From Halomonas elongata DSM 2581 (GTDB taxonomy: Bacteria > Pseudomonadota > Gammaproteobacteria > Pseudomonadales > Halomonadaceae), in the NCBI RefSeq assembly GCF_000196875.2, contig NC_014532.2, positions 620,001-684,000 of the forward strand: 64,000 nucleotides of DNA, read 5' to 3'. The position numbers and the translations under genes are program-made. The notes beneath the pieces are model-generated. The model had not been told where the DNA came from. It made no database searches and worked only from the letters and a program-made list of their open reading frames with translations. Position 1 is the first letter of the stretch. Each line of letters begins with the position of its first letter. Positions 42,808 to 52,120 of the stretch are shown one piece after another.

Positions 42808-44204
42808 CCTCGATACGTCGCTATCTGACACGCACCATGGCCCTGGTGATAGCGGGGGCGACCCTGCTTGTCGTCACGGCCGCCTACTTGATCACGGCCC
42901 ATGAGACCGAAGAGATTCTCGACGCCCAGTTGAGCCTGCAGAGCCGGGTCGTGGCCGGCCTGATGGAAGGTGACACATCGACGGAGACCTATCGCCGGAT
43001 TGCCGAACGACTGACCCAGCCCGGGCATTTCGCGCGTTTCTACCAGGATGGTCAGCCCCTGTCGGACGTGGATTCGGCGAATGCCGAGCTCTACCACCAT
43101 GAAGAAAGAAAGCTGTCGGTGGGGTTCTGGCACCAGGATGGTTCGCCCCTGCTGATGGGTGCCGTATGGAGCGATGCCGGCCCCTTTCCTGCGCCCGAAG
43201 AAGAGGGCTATGCCTGGGTGGATTACGGTGGCGAAAAATGGCGGGTCTTCTCGATGTTCGACGAGTCGAGCCGGACCTGGATTCGCTCGGGCGTCAAGGC
43301 GTCATTCATGCAGGAACTGGAGCGCAAGGTGACGCTTGGCAATTTCGTGCCCATGCTGCTGGCCCTGCCGATCCTGCTGCTTGCCATGGGCTGGATCGTT
43401 CGGCGTGGCCTGCGTCCCATCGGCTCGTTGTCCCGACAGGTCGCCAGCCGTGGTGAACGCGAGCTGGCCTTTCTCGATGTCGAGGTGCCAAGGGAGCTGA
43501 CGGGGCTTCGCAAGGCGATCAACGAATTCATTGCCCGCTTGCGCGAGACGCTCGAGCGAGAACGCCGCTTCACGGCGGATGCCGCCCATGAGCTGCGCAC
43601 GCCCTTGGCCGGCTTGAAGATCCATCTCGATAATGCGCGTTCGGGCGAAAGAGATTCTCTCGAAAAGGCGTATCAGGGCGTTGAACGCCTGCAGCGGGTG
43701 GTCGAGCAACTGCTGACGCTGGCCCGCCTGGATCGCCGGGAAAACAGGCAGGCGCAGACGCTCGATCTTTATCCCCTGGTGCTGGAAATGGTGGCCGAGC
43801 TGTGGCCCTGGGCCGAGAGTCGCGACCAGCAGGTGACGGTGAAGGGTGTGCAGGCATTGCCGATCAGGGCCGATGCTGCCGAGGCGGGAATTCTGGTGCG
43901 TAACCTCTTGGATAATGCGCTGCGCTACACGCCGGCCTCCGGTCGTGTGGAGATAGAGTTGTCGGAAGTCGATGACTCGGCCGTGCTCAGGGTCCGCGAC
44001 ACGGGACCGGGTATTTCCGACGACTTGCTGGATACCGTCACCGAGCGCTTCCGGCGCGGGACCGATCAACGTACTACCGGTAGCGGTCTGGGACTTTCCA
44101 TCGTGGCGGAACTGGTCGAGCGTCAGGGGGCCCGTCTGACGCTGGACAACCGGCAGCCCCATGGCCTGGAAGTCTGCCTGGCGTGGCCCCGGGCCGACGA
44201 TTGA
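42804..44204 (+). CDS. Sensor histidine kinase (PmrB/QseC-like)
   Basis: A 466-residue membrane kinase. Two transmembrane helices (about 11-31 and 181-199) flank a 150-residue periplasmic sensor region that contains an acidic patch (PAPEEEGYAWVDYGGE), as expected if it senses cations or cationic peptides. A HAMP linker, the phospho-acceptor H262 in AAHELRTPL, N-box NLLDNALRY, DTGPGIS and TGSGLGLSI follow. It is translationally coupled to the response regulator. Signal not known. Confidence 0.9.
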   Translation: MTSIRRYLTRTMALVIAGATLLVVTAAYLITAHETEEILDAQLSLQSRVVAGLMEGDTSTETYRRIAERLTQPGHFARFYQDGQPLSDVDSANAELYHHEERKLSVGFWHQDGSPLLMGAVWSDAGPFPAPEEEGYAWVDYGGEKWRVFSMFDESSRTWIRSGVKASFMQELERKVTLGNFVPMLLALPILLLAMGWIVRRGLRPIGSLSRQVASRGERELAFLDVEVPRELTGLRKAINEFIARLRETLERERRFTADAAHELRTPLAGLKIHLDNARSGERDSLEKAYQGVERLQRVVEQLLTLARLDRRENRQAQTLDLYPLVLEMVAELWPWAESRDQQVTVKGVQALPIRADAAEAGILVRNLLDNALRYTPASGRVEIELSEVDDSAVLRVRDTGPGISDDLLDTVTERFRRGTDQRTTGSGLGLSIVAELVERQGARLTLDNRQPHGLEVCLAWPRADD

Positions 44205-44215
44205 CGGCCGGGCAT

Positions 44216-45037
44216 TCAGGTGCGGTCGGCAGGAGCGGTCCCGGTGTGGCAGGACAGCGGATCCTGCCGAAAATAGCGTGACAGCAGGTCGTAGAGGGCC
44301 GGATAGGCCTCGTGCAGTATGCGGGGTGCGGTGAAGAAGTATTCGCAGGAGACCGCGAAGCATTCGCCGGGATGGCTGGCGGCATAGTCGTCGATGGGCG
44401 TGGCCTCGCCGCGTGCGAGGCGTGCCTGAAGATCGTCCCAGACGGCGGAGAAGGTGCGGTGCCATTCCTGGGGGGCCATGTCGCCCGAGAGCGGCGGATA
44501 GCCGTCGGCATCCAGGGAGTTGCCCATGTCCAGCTTGTGGGACAACTCGTGGATCAGCACATTGAAGCCGTTCAGGCCACCGCTGGCCATCAGGTCCGGG
44601 TAGGCGACCACCACTGGCCCCTGGTGCGAGGTCTCGCCGGCGCGCTCGTCGTCGTACTCATGCATCACGCCGAATTCATCCATCTCTTCGACCCGGCGGT
44701 GAAAGGCCTCGGGCAGGATCAGGATCTCGTGCACGCCGGCCAGGGCGTCGCGATGGTCGCGCTCGTTCCAGCCAAGGGTCAGCAGGCAGGCCTGGGCCGC
44801 CAGGGCCAGGCGCGCGGGAGCGTCGAACTCGACGTGTTCGGCCACCAGGTCGGGATGCAGGCTCAGGCGCTTGTCGTGCACGAAACGCCAGGCCCGGTGG
44901 CCCAGTCGATCGGCCAGGTCGGCGGGCAGGGCGGCGAGCAGCGGCAACCTGGCCCGAGCCTCCCGCCAGTCGTGCTCGGGGAAGGGGTGGCGCGCCTCGA
45001 AACGTGCGGCACGCCAGCGTCGCAGACGTTGCAGCAC
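44216..45037 (-). CDS. mtfA: MtfA-like zinc metallopeptidase (M90)
   Basis: A 273-residue cytoplasmic peptidase of the MtfA family: metal site LIHELSHKLDMGN (HExxH) and downstream glutamate in HPGECFAVSCEYFF. E. coli MtfA binds the Mlc repressor and affects the glucose PTS; here the target is unknown. GTG at 45037 is preferred because GGAGGAAGG lies 8 nt ahead of it, just before the upstream gene's stop; an ATG at 45070 would overlap that gene by 29 nt. It lies 4 nt after the GNAT-nitrilase gene in the same direction. Confidence 0.87.
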   Translation of the reverse strand: MLQRLRRWRAARFEARHPFPEHDWREARARLPLLAALPADLADRLGHRAWRFVHDKRLSLHPDLVAEHVEFDAPARLALAAQACLLTLGWNERDHRDALAGVHEILILPEAFHRRVEEMDEFGVMHEYDDERAGETSHQGPVVVAYPDLMASGGLNGFNVLIHELSHKLDMGNSLDADGYPPLSGDMAPQEWHRTFSAVWDDLQARLARGEATPIDDYAASHPGECFAVSCEYFFTAPRILHEAYPALYDLLSRYFRQDPLSCHTGTAPADRT

Positions 45038-45041
45038 GGTG

Positions 45042-46619
45042 TCAGCCTTCCTCCACGCCGGTACGGCCACCGGATTTCCAGGACCAGTCGCGCCAGCGCA
45101 GGTCGAACAGGTCCTGGCGGCGGTCCTTGAGATTGGTCACCGAGCCCTCGTTGCGCACCACCTTGAGGCGGTTCAGGTCGAGGTCGGAAAACATGATCAT
45201 CTCGGTGTTGGGGGTGGTCTCGGCGAGCACCGCATCGTGGGGAAATGAAAAGTCCGAGGGCGAGAACACCGAGGATTGGGCGTACTGGACGTCGAGGTTC
45301 TCGATGGACGGCACGTTGCCGACGCTGCCGCACAGCACCACGTAGCACTCGTTCTCGATGGCCCGGGCCTGGGCGCAGTGGCGCACCCGCAGGTAGCCGT
45401 TCTTGGTGTCGGTCCAGAAGGGCACGAAGAGGATGTCCATGTCCTGGTCGGCCAGCAGCCGCGAGAGTTCGGGAAATTCCACGTCGTAGCAGATCTGGAT
45501 GCCGACCCGGCCGGCGTCGGTCTCGAAGACTTGCAGCTCTTCGCCGCCTTCGATCACCCAGTCGCGGCGTTCCTGGGGCGTGATGTGCAGCTTGGCCTGG
45601 CGCTCGACAGTGCCGTCGCGATGGCAGAGATAGGCGACGTTGTAGAGGTGGTCATCCTCGGCGACCTCGATCATCGAGCCGGCCACGATGTTGATGTTGT
45701 AGGAGACCGCCATGCGCGACAGTTCGGTCTTGAAGCGTTCGGTGAAGCCGGCCAGAAAGCGGATGGCGGCCAGCTGGTCCTGCTGGGCGGCGCGATCCTG
45801 CAGGCCCATCAGCGGCGCGTTGAACAGCTCCGGAAAGACGGCGAAGTCACTCTGGTAGTCGGCCAGGGCATCGACGAAATATTCCACCTGCTGCAGCACC
45901 GCCTCCACCGAGGCGAATTCGCGCATCTGCCACTGTACCGCGCCGACGCGAACCTGGGTGCGGCGTGTCTCGAGCACCCGCTCCGCCGGCTCGAAGAGAA
46001 TGTTGTTCCACTCCAGCAGGGTGGCGTAGCCCTGGGATTTCTCGTCCTCTGGCAGATACTTGCGCAGCAGCCGCTTGACCTGGAAGTCGTTGGCCAACTG
46101 GAACGACAGGATGGGATCGTGGATTTCCTTGCGGGCCACCTTGTCGATGTACTCGGTGGGCGACAGCTCATCGGCGTACTGGTGGTATTGGGGGATGCGC
46201 CCGCCGGCGAGGATCGCCCGCAGGTTCATCGAGCGGCACAGCTCCTTGCGAGCCTCGTAGAGGCGTCGGCCCAGCCGATAGCCGCGATAGGCCGGATGGA
46301 TCAGCACATCGAGGCCGTACATGGCGTCGCCTTCGGCATCGTTGAGGATGATCTCGCGCTGGCCGATCAGGTCGTCGTACTGGTGAGGGTTGGAGAAGTC
46401 GTCGTAATCCACCCGTACCGTCAGTGCCACGCCGACCAGGCGTCCATCGTCCTCGATGCCGATCTGGCCGTCCGGAAACTCCTCGATCAGCCGCTCCATG
46501 GTGTGTTCCGGCCAGGCGCCGCCGAGATCGTCGTAGACGGCGTCCATCAGCGTCTTGAGCTGGGGATAGTCATCCGGCGTCAGGTTGCGCAGGTTGAGAT
46601 GGAGATCATCGAGAGACAT
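45042..46619 (-). CDS. GNAT acetyltransferase-carbon/nitrogen hydrolase fusion protein
   Basis: A 525-residue two-domain protein. Residues about 8-200 are a GNAT-like domain (GLDVLIHPAYRGYRLGRRLYEARKEL binds acetyl-CoA). Residues about 225-510 are a nitrilase-superfamily amidohydrolase with the Glu-Lys-Cys triad in FPELF, KLHITPQE and IQICYDVEFPE. Such fusions are widespread in bacteria, but the reaction is unknown; an N-acyl or amide substrate handled by both domains is a reasonable guess. SD AAAGGA precedes ATG 46619. It is probably cotranscribed with mtfA. Confidence 0.9.
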   Translation of the reverse strand: MSLDDLHLNLRNLTPDDYPQLKTLMDAVYDDLGGAWPEHTMERLIEEFPDGQIGIEDDGRLVGVALTVRVDYDDFSNPHQYDDLIGQREIILNDAEGDAMYGLDVLIHPAYRGYRLGRRLYEARKELCRSMNLRAILAGGRIPQYHQYADELSPTEYIDKVARKEIHDPILSFQLANDFQVKRLLRKYLPEDEKSQGYATLLEWNNILFEPAERVLETRRTQVRVGAVQWQMREFASVEAVLQQVEYFVDALADYQSDFAVFPELFNAPLMGLQDRAAQQDQLAAIRFLAGFTERFKTELSRMAVSYNINIVAGSMIEVAEDDHLYNVAYLCHRDGTVERQAKLHITPQERRDWVIEGGEELQVFETDAGRVGIQICYDVEFPELSRLLADQDMDILFVPFWTDTKNGYLRVRHCAQARAIENECYVVLCGSVGNVPSIENLDVQYAQSSVFSPSDFSFPHDAVLAETTPNTEMIMFSDLDLNRLKVVRNEGSVTNLKDRRQDLFDLRWRDWSWKSGGRTGVEEG

Positions 46620-46689
46620 GGCGCGTCCTTTATCCTGTCGAGGCGGCGAAAGGGCAGTCTAGCATGCCTGGCAGGTCGCACCTCCAGCG

Positions 46690-47610
46690 TCATGGCCGGC
46701 GTCCCGGCGCGTCGTTAGGTGCCGGGGCGGTGCGGCCCAAGGGCGACGTCAGGGTCTGCGCCATGATGACACCGGCGAGCACCAGGGCGCCGCCGAAGAC
46801 ATGGAACAGGGCGAGTCGTTCGCCGAGGACGGCCATGGCGATGAGGGCGCTGAACAGCGGCATCAGATTGATGAAGATGCTGGCGCGACTGGCGCCGATA
46901 CGACGGATGGCCAGCATCCACAGGTAGGTCGTGACGATGGAGGCCGGAATGCCGGCATAGGCAATGAGGCCGGCGTTGCTCGAGGTGACCGGAGTCATGG
47001 GGCCGAGCAGGTAAGGCGGCAGCAGGATCAGCACGGCGCAGATCACCTGGCCGTAGAGCAGGACCCAGGGCGGCAGCTCGAGCGGCCAGCGCTTGAGCAT
47101 CACCCCGTAGAGGGCATAGCAGGTCGCCGCGACCAGCATCAGTGCATCGCCGCTGGCGATCTCGAGCTCGAGCAGTGACAGAGGATTGCCGTGTCCCAGC
47201 AGCAGGGCGACGCCGCAGAGAGCGAACAGCCCGCCGAGGATACCGCCGACGCTCGGCGGCTCCCGCAGGATCAGCGCACTGAGCAGCACGGTGAGCAGTG
47301 GCACCATGGCGGCGAGGATGCCCATGTTGGTGGCCGAGGTGGTTTCGGCGGCGACATAGGCGAGCCCCTGCCAGAGTCCCATGCCCAGCAGGCCGAGCAC
47401 GGCCAGCTTGGGCCACTCGCGACGCAGGGTGTCGCGATACCGCCAGGCGGCGGGTGCGACGAAGGGCGTGAGGACCGCGAGTGCCAGCAACCAGCGGAGA
47501 AAGGCGATGCTGCTTGGCGCGATGGCGCCGACGGTGAGCTGGTTGATGGTCATGTTGCCCGACCAGATCAGCACGGCGCCGAGTGGCGGCAGGAAGAGAA
47601 GTAACGGCAT
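46690..47610 (-). CDS. EamA/DMT superfamily transporter
   Basis: A 306-residue inner-membrane protein with ten hydrophobic segments in two EamA repeats (first from about residue 5, second from about 150, each starting with a WSGN- or ALYGV-type motif). The family exports amino acids or other metabolites. ATG 47610 with AGGG 6 nt upstream is used; the frame is open far upstream but overlaps the antisense region of the next gene. Substrate unknown. Confidence 0.87.
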   Translation of the reverse strand: MPLLLFLPPLGAVLIWSGNMTINQLTVGAIAPSSIAFLRWLLALAVLTPFVAPAAWRYRDTLRREWPKLAVLGLLGMGLWQGLAYVAAETTSATNMGILAAMVPLLTVLLSALILREPPSVGGILGGLFALCGVALLLGHGNPLSLLELEIASGDALMLVAATCYALYGVMLKRWPLELPPWVLLYGQVICAVLILLPPYLLGPMTPVTSSNAGLIAYAGIPASIVTTYLWMLAIRRIGASRASIFINLMPLFSALIAMAVLGERLALFHVFGGALVLAGVIMAQTLTSPLGRTAPAPNDAPGRRP

Positions 47611-47717
47611 GACGACCCTGATGCGACGAAACGGGGCCCCGTTCGTCGGGGCCCGGAAATGGTGTTTCGATGATACGGGGGAATCGATGAGAGTGCTAAG
47701 GGAGGCGAGTGATGACG

Positions 47718-49367
47718 TCAGGCGGCCTGGCGGCGCAGTTGGCGCAACTCGCCGTTGAGTGCCCTGATGATCGAGTAGCACATCAGAATCATCACGATGG
47801 AGAAAGGTATCGCCGTTGCCGTCACCCCCGCCTGGAGTGCCGACAGCCCGCCGCCGAGCAGCAGCACGATGGCGATCAGGCCTTCCACCGCCGCCCAGAA
47901 CATGCGCTGGGGCCGGGGGGCATCGATCTTGCCACCGGCGGTGATGGTGTCGATCACCAGCGAGCCGGAGTCCGACGAGGTGACGAAGAAGATCAGCGCC
48001 AGGATGATGCCCAGGGTCGACATCAGGCCCGACAGCGGCAGCTCGTTGAGCATGCCGAACAGCGACAGCTCGGGGCTGTAGTTGTCGATCACGTATTCCT
48101 TGACCAGGCTGCCGGCCGGGTTGGCATAGAGCTGATCGAGGGCCGTGGCACCGAACACGCCCATCCAGATGAAGATGAACAGGCTCGGGATCAGCAGCAC
48201 GCAGATCACGAACTCGCGCACCGTACGGCCCCGCGAGACGCGGGCGATGAACATGCCGACGAAGGGGGCCCAACTGACCCACCAGGCCCAGTAGAAGATG
48301 GTCCAGGCCTGGCGATAGGCATCGTCCTCGCGGCCGAAGGGCGCCGACAGCGGCATGAACTCCGTGACGTAGGTCTCAAGGCCGGTCCAGAAGCCGCTCA
48401 GTGCCGCCAGGGTCGGGCCGGCGAACAGCACGAAGAAGAAGAACAGTACGGCCATGACCATGTTGATCTCGGAGAGCTTCTTCACGCCGCCCTCGAGTCC
48501 GCGCCACACCGAGACCAGCGCGACCGCCGTGACCAGCACGATGACGATGACCTGGGTGGTCGCATTGACGTCCAGGCCGAAGACGAAGTTCATTCCGGCG
48601 TTGGCCTGCTGGGCGCCTAGGCCGAGCGAGGTGGCCAGGCCGAACAGGGTGGAGAACACCGCCAGGATATCGATGGCGTGGCCCCACCAGCCCCAGACGC
48701 GCTCGCCGAGGATCGGGAAGAACGCCGAGCGAATGGAGAAGGGCAGGCCCTTGTTGTAGGTGAAGATGGACAGTGCCAGCGCCATCACCACATAGACGGC
48801 CCAGCCATGGATACCCCAGTGCAGGTAGGTGCCGGCCAGCCCCATGGCGGTGGCGTCGGCGATAGCGTTCGGATTCAGTGCCCCGTCGGCGCCAAAGGGA
48901 GAGGCAATGCCCAGCGGCAGAGAGACATTGGCGTGGTAGACCGGCTCCAGCACGCCGAAGAACAAAAGCCCGATACCGATGCCGGCCGCGAACAGCATCG
49001 CGAACCAGGACAGATAGCCATGATCGGGGCGGGCATCGGGCCCGCCCAGGCGGACCTTGCCGTAGGGCAGTACGACCAGCGCCAGGCAGAACAGGATGAA
49101 GCCGTCCACCACGATCATGAAGTAGCTGTCCAGGGTGCCGGTGGAGAAACTGACGATGGACTGGAAGATGCTGCCTGCCTGCTGCGGAAACAGCAGGGTG
49201 AGGACGATGAAAATGATCGAGGCCAGCGCCGAGACGACGAAGACCCGGTTGTGGATATCGAAGCCGAAGGGGCCCAGTCGCCCCTGGATATTGTCCTGGC
49301 CGACGACGTAATCCGTCTGCATGTCGCTTGTCACTGCAGGAGGCGTCGGGTCGCTTGGAATGCTCAT
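47718..49367 (-). CDS. BCCT family betaine/choline/carnitine transporter
   Basis: A 549-residue secondary transporter with twelve transmembrane helices. The sodium/substrate region GIGIGLLFFGVLEPVYH, the HWGIHGWAVY motif and the tryptophan-rich FYWAWWVSWAPFVGMFIARVSRGRTVREF in helix 8 are BCCT signatures. The N-terminal tail is about 45 residues. SD GGAGGAG is 6 nt ahead of ATG 49367. It is downstream of choline sulfatase on the same strand with a 195-nt gap, so choline sulfate, choline or betaine is the likely substrate. Confidence 0.92.
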   Translation of the reverse strand: MSIPSDPTPPAVTSDMQTDYVVGQDNIQGRLGPFGFDIHNRVFVVSALASIIFIVLTLLFPQQAGSIFQSIVSFSTGTLDSYFMIVVDGFILFCLALVVLPYGKVRLGGPDARPDHGYLSWFAMLFAAGIGIGLLFFGVLEPVYHANVSLPLGIASPFGADGALNPNAIADATAMGLAGTYLHWGIHGWAVYVVMALALSIFTYNKGLPFSIRSAFFPILGERVWGWWGHAIDILAVFSTLFGLATSLGLGAQQANAGMNFVFGLDVNATTQVIVIVLVTAVALVSVWRGLEGGVKKLSEINMVMAVLFFFFVLFAGPTLAALSGFWTGLETYVTEFMPLSAPFGREDDAYRQAWTIFYWAWWVSWAPFVGMFIARVSRGRTVREFVICVLLIPSLFIFIWMGVFGATALDQLYANPAGSLVKEYVIDNYSPELSLFGMLNELPLSGLMSTLGIILALIFFVTSSDSGSLVIDTITAGGKIDAPRPQRMFWAAVEGLIAIVLLLGGGLSALQAGVTATAIPFSIVMILMCYSIIRALNGELRQLRRQAA

Positions 49368-49562
49368 GGGAGACTCCTCCTCTGACCGGCAGTGGAGTCA
49401 CATGCAGGTTGGCCGGCAGGCGGTCCCAGGAAGATGGGCGGATGAGTGCGACTTGTTGTTGCTGGATGTCGTGTCATGTTGAATGCCTCTCATCTTGTTA
49501 TCACGGTATCGATGGCATCGTTGTCGTCGAACAGGGCTGGCCCGGGGCGGCCGGTGACCCCC

Positions 49563-51095
49563 TCATGCCGGAGCGGTGTCGGGGGTCGGAAAGCGTGAAC
49601 GTGCCTCGAGATCGTCCAGGTCGATAGTATTGCGCATGTACTGGGTGCTGGCATCGAATTGCGGCTGATGATCCCAGGTCGTCACCTTGCCTTTCATGAG
49701 CGATCGGGCGATCAGCTTGCGACGACGCTGGCTATCGACTACCTGGTCGTAGAACTCATCGAGATTCCAGCGCCGGGCCACTTCCTCGCGGAATTCCTGG
49801 CGCAGCTCCCGATAGTCATCCAATTCGGCCAGGTTGGTCAGTTCCAGGGGATCGGTCTCGAGATCGAAGAGCTGGTCCGGGTCGGGTGCCGAATGGACGA
49901 ACTTGTAGCGTCCGCGACGAATCATCAGCAGGGGGGCGATGGCGCCTTCGCCGCAGTATTCGCCGATCACTTCGTCGTGACCGCCCCGGCCCGTCAGGTG
50001 GGGGAGCAGGCTGCGGCCATCCAGGGGAACCGCATAGTCGGGGGCTTCACCGCCGTTGCCAAGCTCGGCGAAGGTCGGCAACAGGTCGACGGTGGAGACC
50101 GACTGGCTGACCCGGCCAGGGGAAAATCGCTTGGGGGCATGCACGAGCATGGGGACGCGTGCCGAACGCTCGAACCAGCTCATCTTGAACCAGAGACCCC
50201 GCTCACCAAGCATGTCGCCATGATCGCCGGAGAAGACGATGATGGTGTCCTCGTCCAGTCCGGTTTCCTCGAGTGCCTTGAGCACCTTGCCCAGTTGATC
50301 GTCGACGTAGCTGATTTCCCCGTAATAGGCGTGTCGTGCATTGCGGATCTGCGCTTCGTCGAGCGTGTTTTCGTCGAGCTGATAGATATAGCGCAGCCGT
50401 TGGGAGTGAGGGTCCATCAGATCGCGCGAATAGGGAACGCTTGGCATGTCGATTTCGTCATGCTCGTAGCGATCCCAGTATTCCCGGGGAATGGTGTAGG
50501 GGTCGTGCGGGTGCGTCAGCGAGACCGTCAGACAGAAGGGGCGCTGCTCTCCATTGCGGGCGTAGTCGTAGAGGAAGCGTTGGGCGCGAAAGGTCACTTC
50601 ATCGTCGAAGTCGAGTTGATTGGAGCGCACGCAGGGCCCGGCCTGAATGACCGATGACATGTTGTGGTAGTAGCTGGGGCGTTTGTCGAAGTTCTCCCAG
50701 TCGACGTACCAGCCGTAGTCGGCCGGATAGATGTCGGTGGTCAGGCGCTCCTCGAAGCCATGCAACTGGTCGGGGCCACAGAAGTGCATCTTGCCGGATA
50801 GCGCGGTGAGGTAGCCGGCATCGCGAAGATAGTGGGCGAAGGTCGGGGTATCGGCCGGCAGGTCGGCAGCATTGTCATAGGCGCCGATGCGCGATGGCAA
50901 CTGGCCCGCCATCAGAACGAAACGCGATGGGGCGCATAGCGGGCTATTGCAGTATGCCGAGTCGAATACCACACCTTCGCTGGCCAGGCGCGACAGGTTG
51001 GGCGTCTTGACGACGGGGTGGCCGTAGAAGGGCAGCGAGGGGGCGGCGATCTGATCGGCCATCAAGAACAGGATATTGGGCTGACGAGCAGTCAT
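49563..51095 (-). CDS. betC: Choline sulfatase
   Basis: A 510-residue type I sulfatase that splits choline-O-sulfate into choline and sulfate, feeding glycine betaine synthesis. The sulfatase signature SPLCAPSR has cysteine 54, which is matured to formylglycine; LFLMADQ and FSGDHGDMLGERGLW supply metal ligands. The C-terminal WNLDEFYDQVVDSQRRRKL is typical of BetC. SD GGGAG lies 7 nt ahead of ATG 51095; upstream in-frame ATGs lack one. It is divergent from a LysR regulator and followed by a BCCT transporter. Confidence 0.93.
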   Translation of the reverse strand: MTARQPNILFLMADQIAAPSLPFYGHPVVKTPNLSRLASEGVVFDSAYCNSPLCAPSRFVLMAGQLPSRIGAYDNAADLPADTPTFAHYLRDAGYLTALSGKMHFCGPDQLHGFEERLTTDIYPADYGWYVDWENFDKRPSYYHNMSSVIQAGPCVRSNQLDFDDEVTFRAQRFLYDYARNGEQRPFCLTVSLTHPHDPYTIPREYWDRYEHDEIDMPSVPYSRDLMDPHSQRLRYIYQLDENTLDEAQIRNARHAYYGEISYVDDQLGKVLKALEETGLDEDTIIVFSGDHGDMLGERGLWFKMSWFERSARVPMLVHAPKRFSPGRVSQSVSTVDLLPTFAELGNGGEAPDYAVPLDGRSLLPHLTGRGGHDEVIGEYCGEGAIAPLLMIRRGRYKFVHSAPDPDQLFDLETDPLELTNLAELDDYRELRQEFREEVARRWNLDEFYDQVVDSQRRRKLIARSLMKGKVTTWDHQPQFDASTQYMRNTIDLDDLEARSRFPTPDTAPA

Positions 51096-51151
51096 TGTTG
51101 GGCTCCCGGTCATGGTGGGGGATAGCATGCTGTCAGTCTCTCTACTAATGC

Positions 51152-51164
51152 TTTACTCTGTAAA
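51152..51164. promoter_or_regulatory. T-N11-A palindrome between betC and its LysR gene
   Basis: TTTAC-TCT-GTAAA, a perfect 5+5 dyad fitting the T-N11-A LysR consensus. It lies 37 nt before the LysR ATG and 57 nt before the betC ATG, the classical place for a LysR operator in a divergent pair. Confidence 0.6.
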
Positions 51165-51200
51165 CTCGGTGTTTTTTTATGTCATGTATTAGCTGAGGGA

Positions 51201-52097
51201 ATGTCATTGCTGGACAGGAAAGTCTCGCCGAACAGCTTGCGCGTCTTCGAGTCGGCTGCCCGGCATCTGAGCTTCACCGCCGCGGCCCGGGAACTGCGTT
51301 CCACGCAGTCGGCCATCAGTCAGCAGATTCGCGCCCTCGAGGAGCAGCTCGGCTTGCGCCTGTTCGATCGGGTGTACCGAGGGGTGAGATTGACCGAGCC
51401 TGGCCAGTCGCTCTTCGCCAGCGTTCGGGAAGGCTTCTCCCTCATGGAGAAGACCATCGAGCAGTTGCAGCAACGGCACCGCAATCCCCGGTTGAACATC
51501 CTGACCGACTTTTCCCTGGCATCGTATTGGCTGATGCCCCGCTTGCCGGCGTTTCGGCGCGATCATCCGCATATCGATGTGCGCATCATGACCAACCAGG
51601 GAGGAGTGGACTGGCGCGGGCAAGAGGCAGATGTGGCGATCGCGTTCTGCGACGCCCGGACGTTGGAAGACAGGCCGCGCCTGTTTCACGAGGACGTCTT
51701 CCCGGTCTGCAGCCCGGGGTTTCTCGAGATGCATGGGGCCATTGAGGATCCGACGCGGCTCGCCGAGTTGCCCTTGTTGACGCTGACGGCCGACCAGGGC
51801 CAGGGCTGGCTGGACTGGCCGAGTTACTTCGAACGCCTGGCCGGCATGGCCTACGGCGAGTCATCGGAGTTGATCTTCAACAACTACACGTTGTTGATTC
51901 AGGCGGCGATTGCCGGTCAGGGCGTGGGGCTCGGCTGGAAGGGACTGGTGGATGACTTGATCGAGCGCGACATGCTGGTGGGACTGAGCCACCTCAGGGT
52001 GGCAACGTCCTGCGGCTACGGACTCATCGATGTCGATCCGAGTGATGAGGCCCCGGCCAAGCGGGCCTTTCTCGACTGGGTGATGGCGAATCGGTGA
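51201..52097 (+). CDS. LysR family regulator of choline-sulfate utilisation
   Basis: A 298-residue LysR protein. Helix-turn-helix is in residues about 8-68 (LRVFESAARHLSFTAAARELRSTQSAISQQIRALEEQLG). The effector domain includes LTDFSLASYWLMPRLPAF and AIAGQGVGLGWKGLVDDLI, as in regulators found beside betC. ATG 51201 is preceded by GAGGGA. It is divergent from betC with a T-N11-A site in the gap. Confidence 0.88.
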   Translation: MSLLDRKVSPNSLRVFESAARHLSFTAAARELRSTQSAISQQIRALEEQLGLRLFDRVYRGVRLTEPGQSLFASVREGFSLMEKTIEQLQQRHRNPRLNILTDFSLASYWLMPRLPAFRRDHPHIDVRIMTNQGGVDWRGQEADVAIAFCDARTLEDRPRLFHEDVFPVCSPGFLEMHGAIEDPTRLAELPLLTLTADQGQGWLDWPSYFERLAGMAYGESSELIFNNYTLLIQAAIAGQGVGLGWKGLVDDLIERDMLVGLSHLRVATSCGYGLIDVDPSDEAPAKRAFLDWVMANR

Positions 52098-52120
52098 CGT
52101 CGGCAGGGCGCGTCGCTGAT

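Noticed and set aside
45276..46718. Plus-strand open frame of 480 codons
   Set aside because: Antisense to the GNAT-nitrilase fusion gene; a compositional shadow.
47611..48282. Extension of the EamA gene upstream to 48282
   Set aside because: The added part is antisense to the BCCT transporter and low in complexity; the transmembrane start is at 47610.
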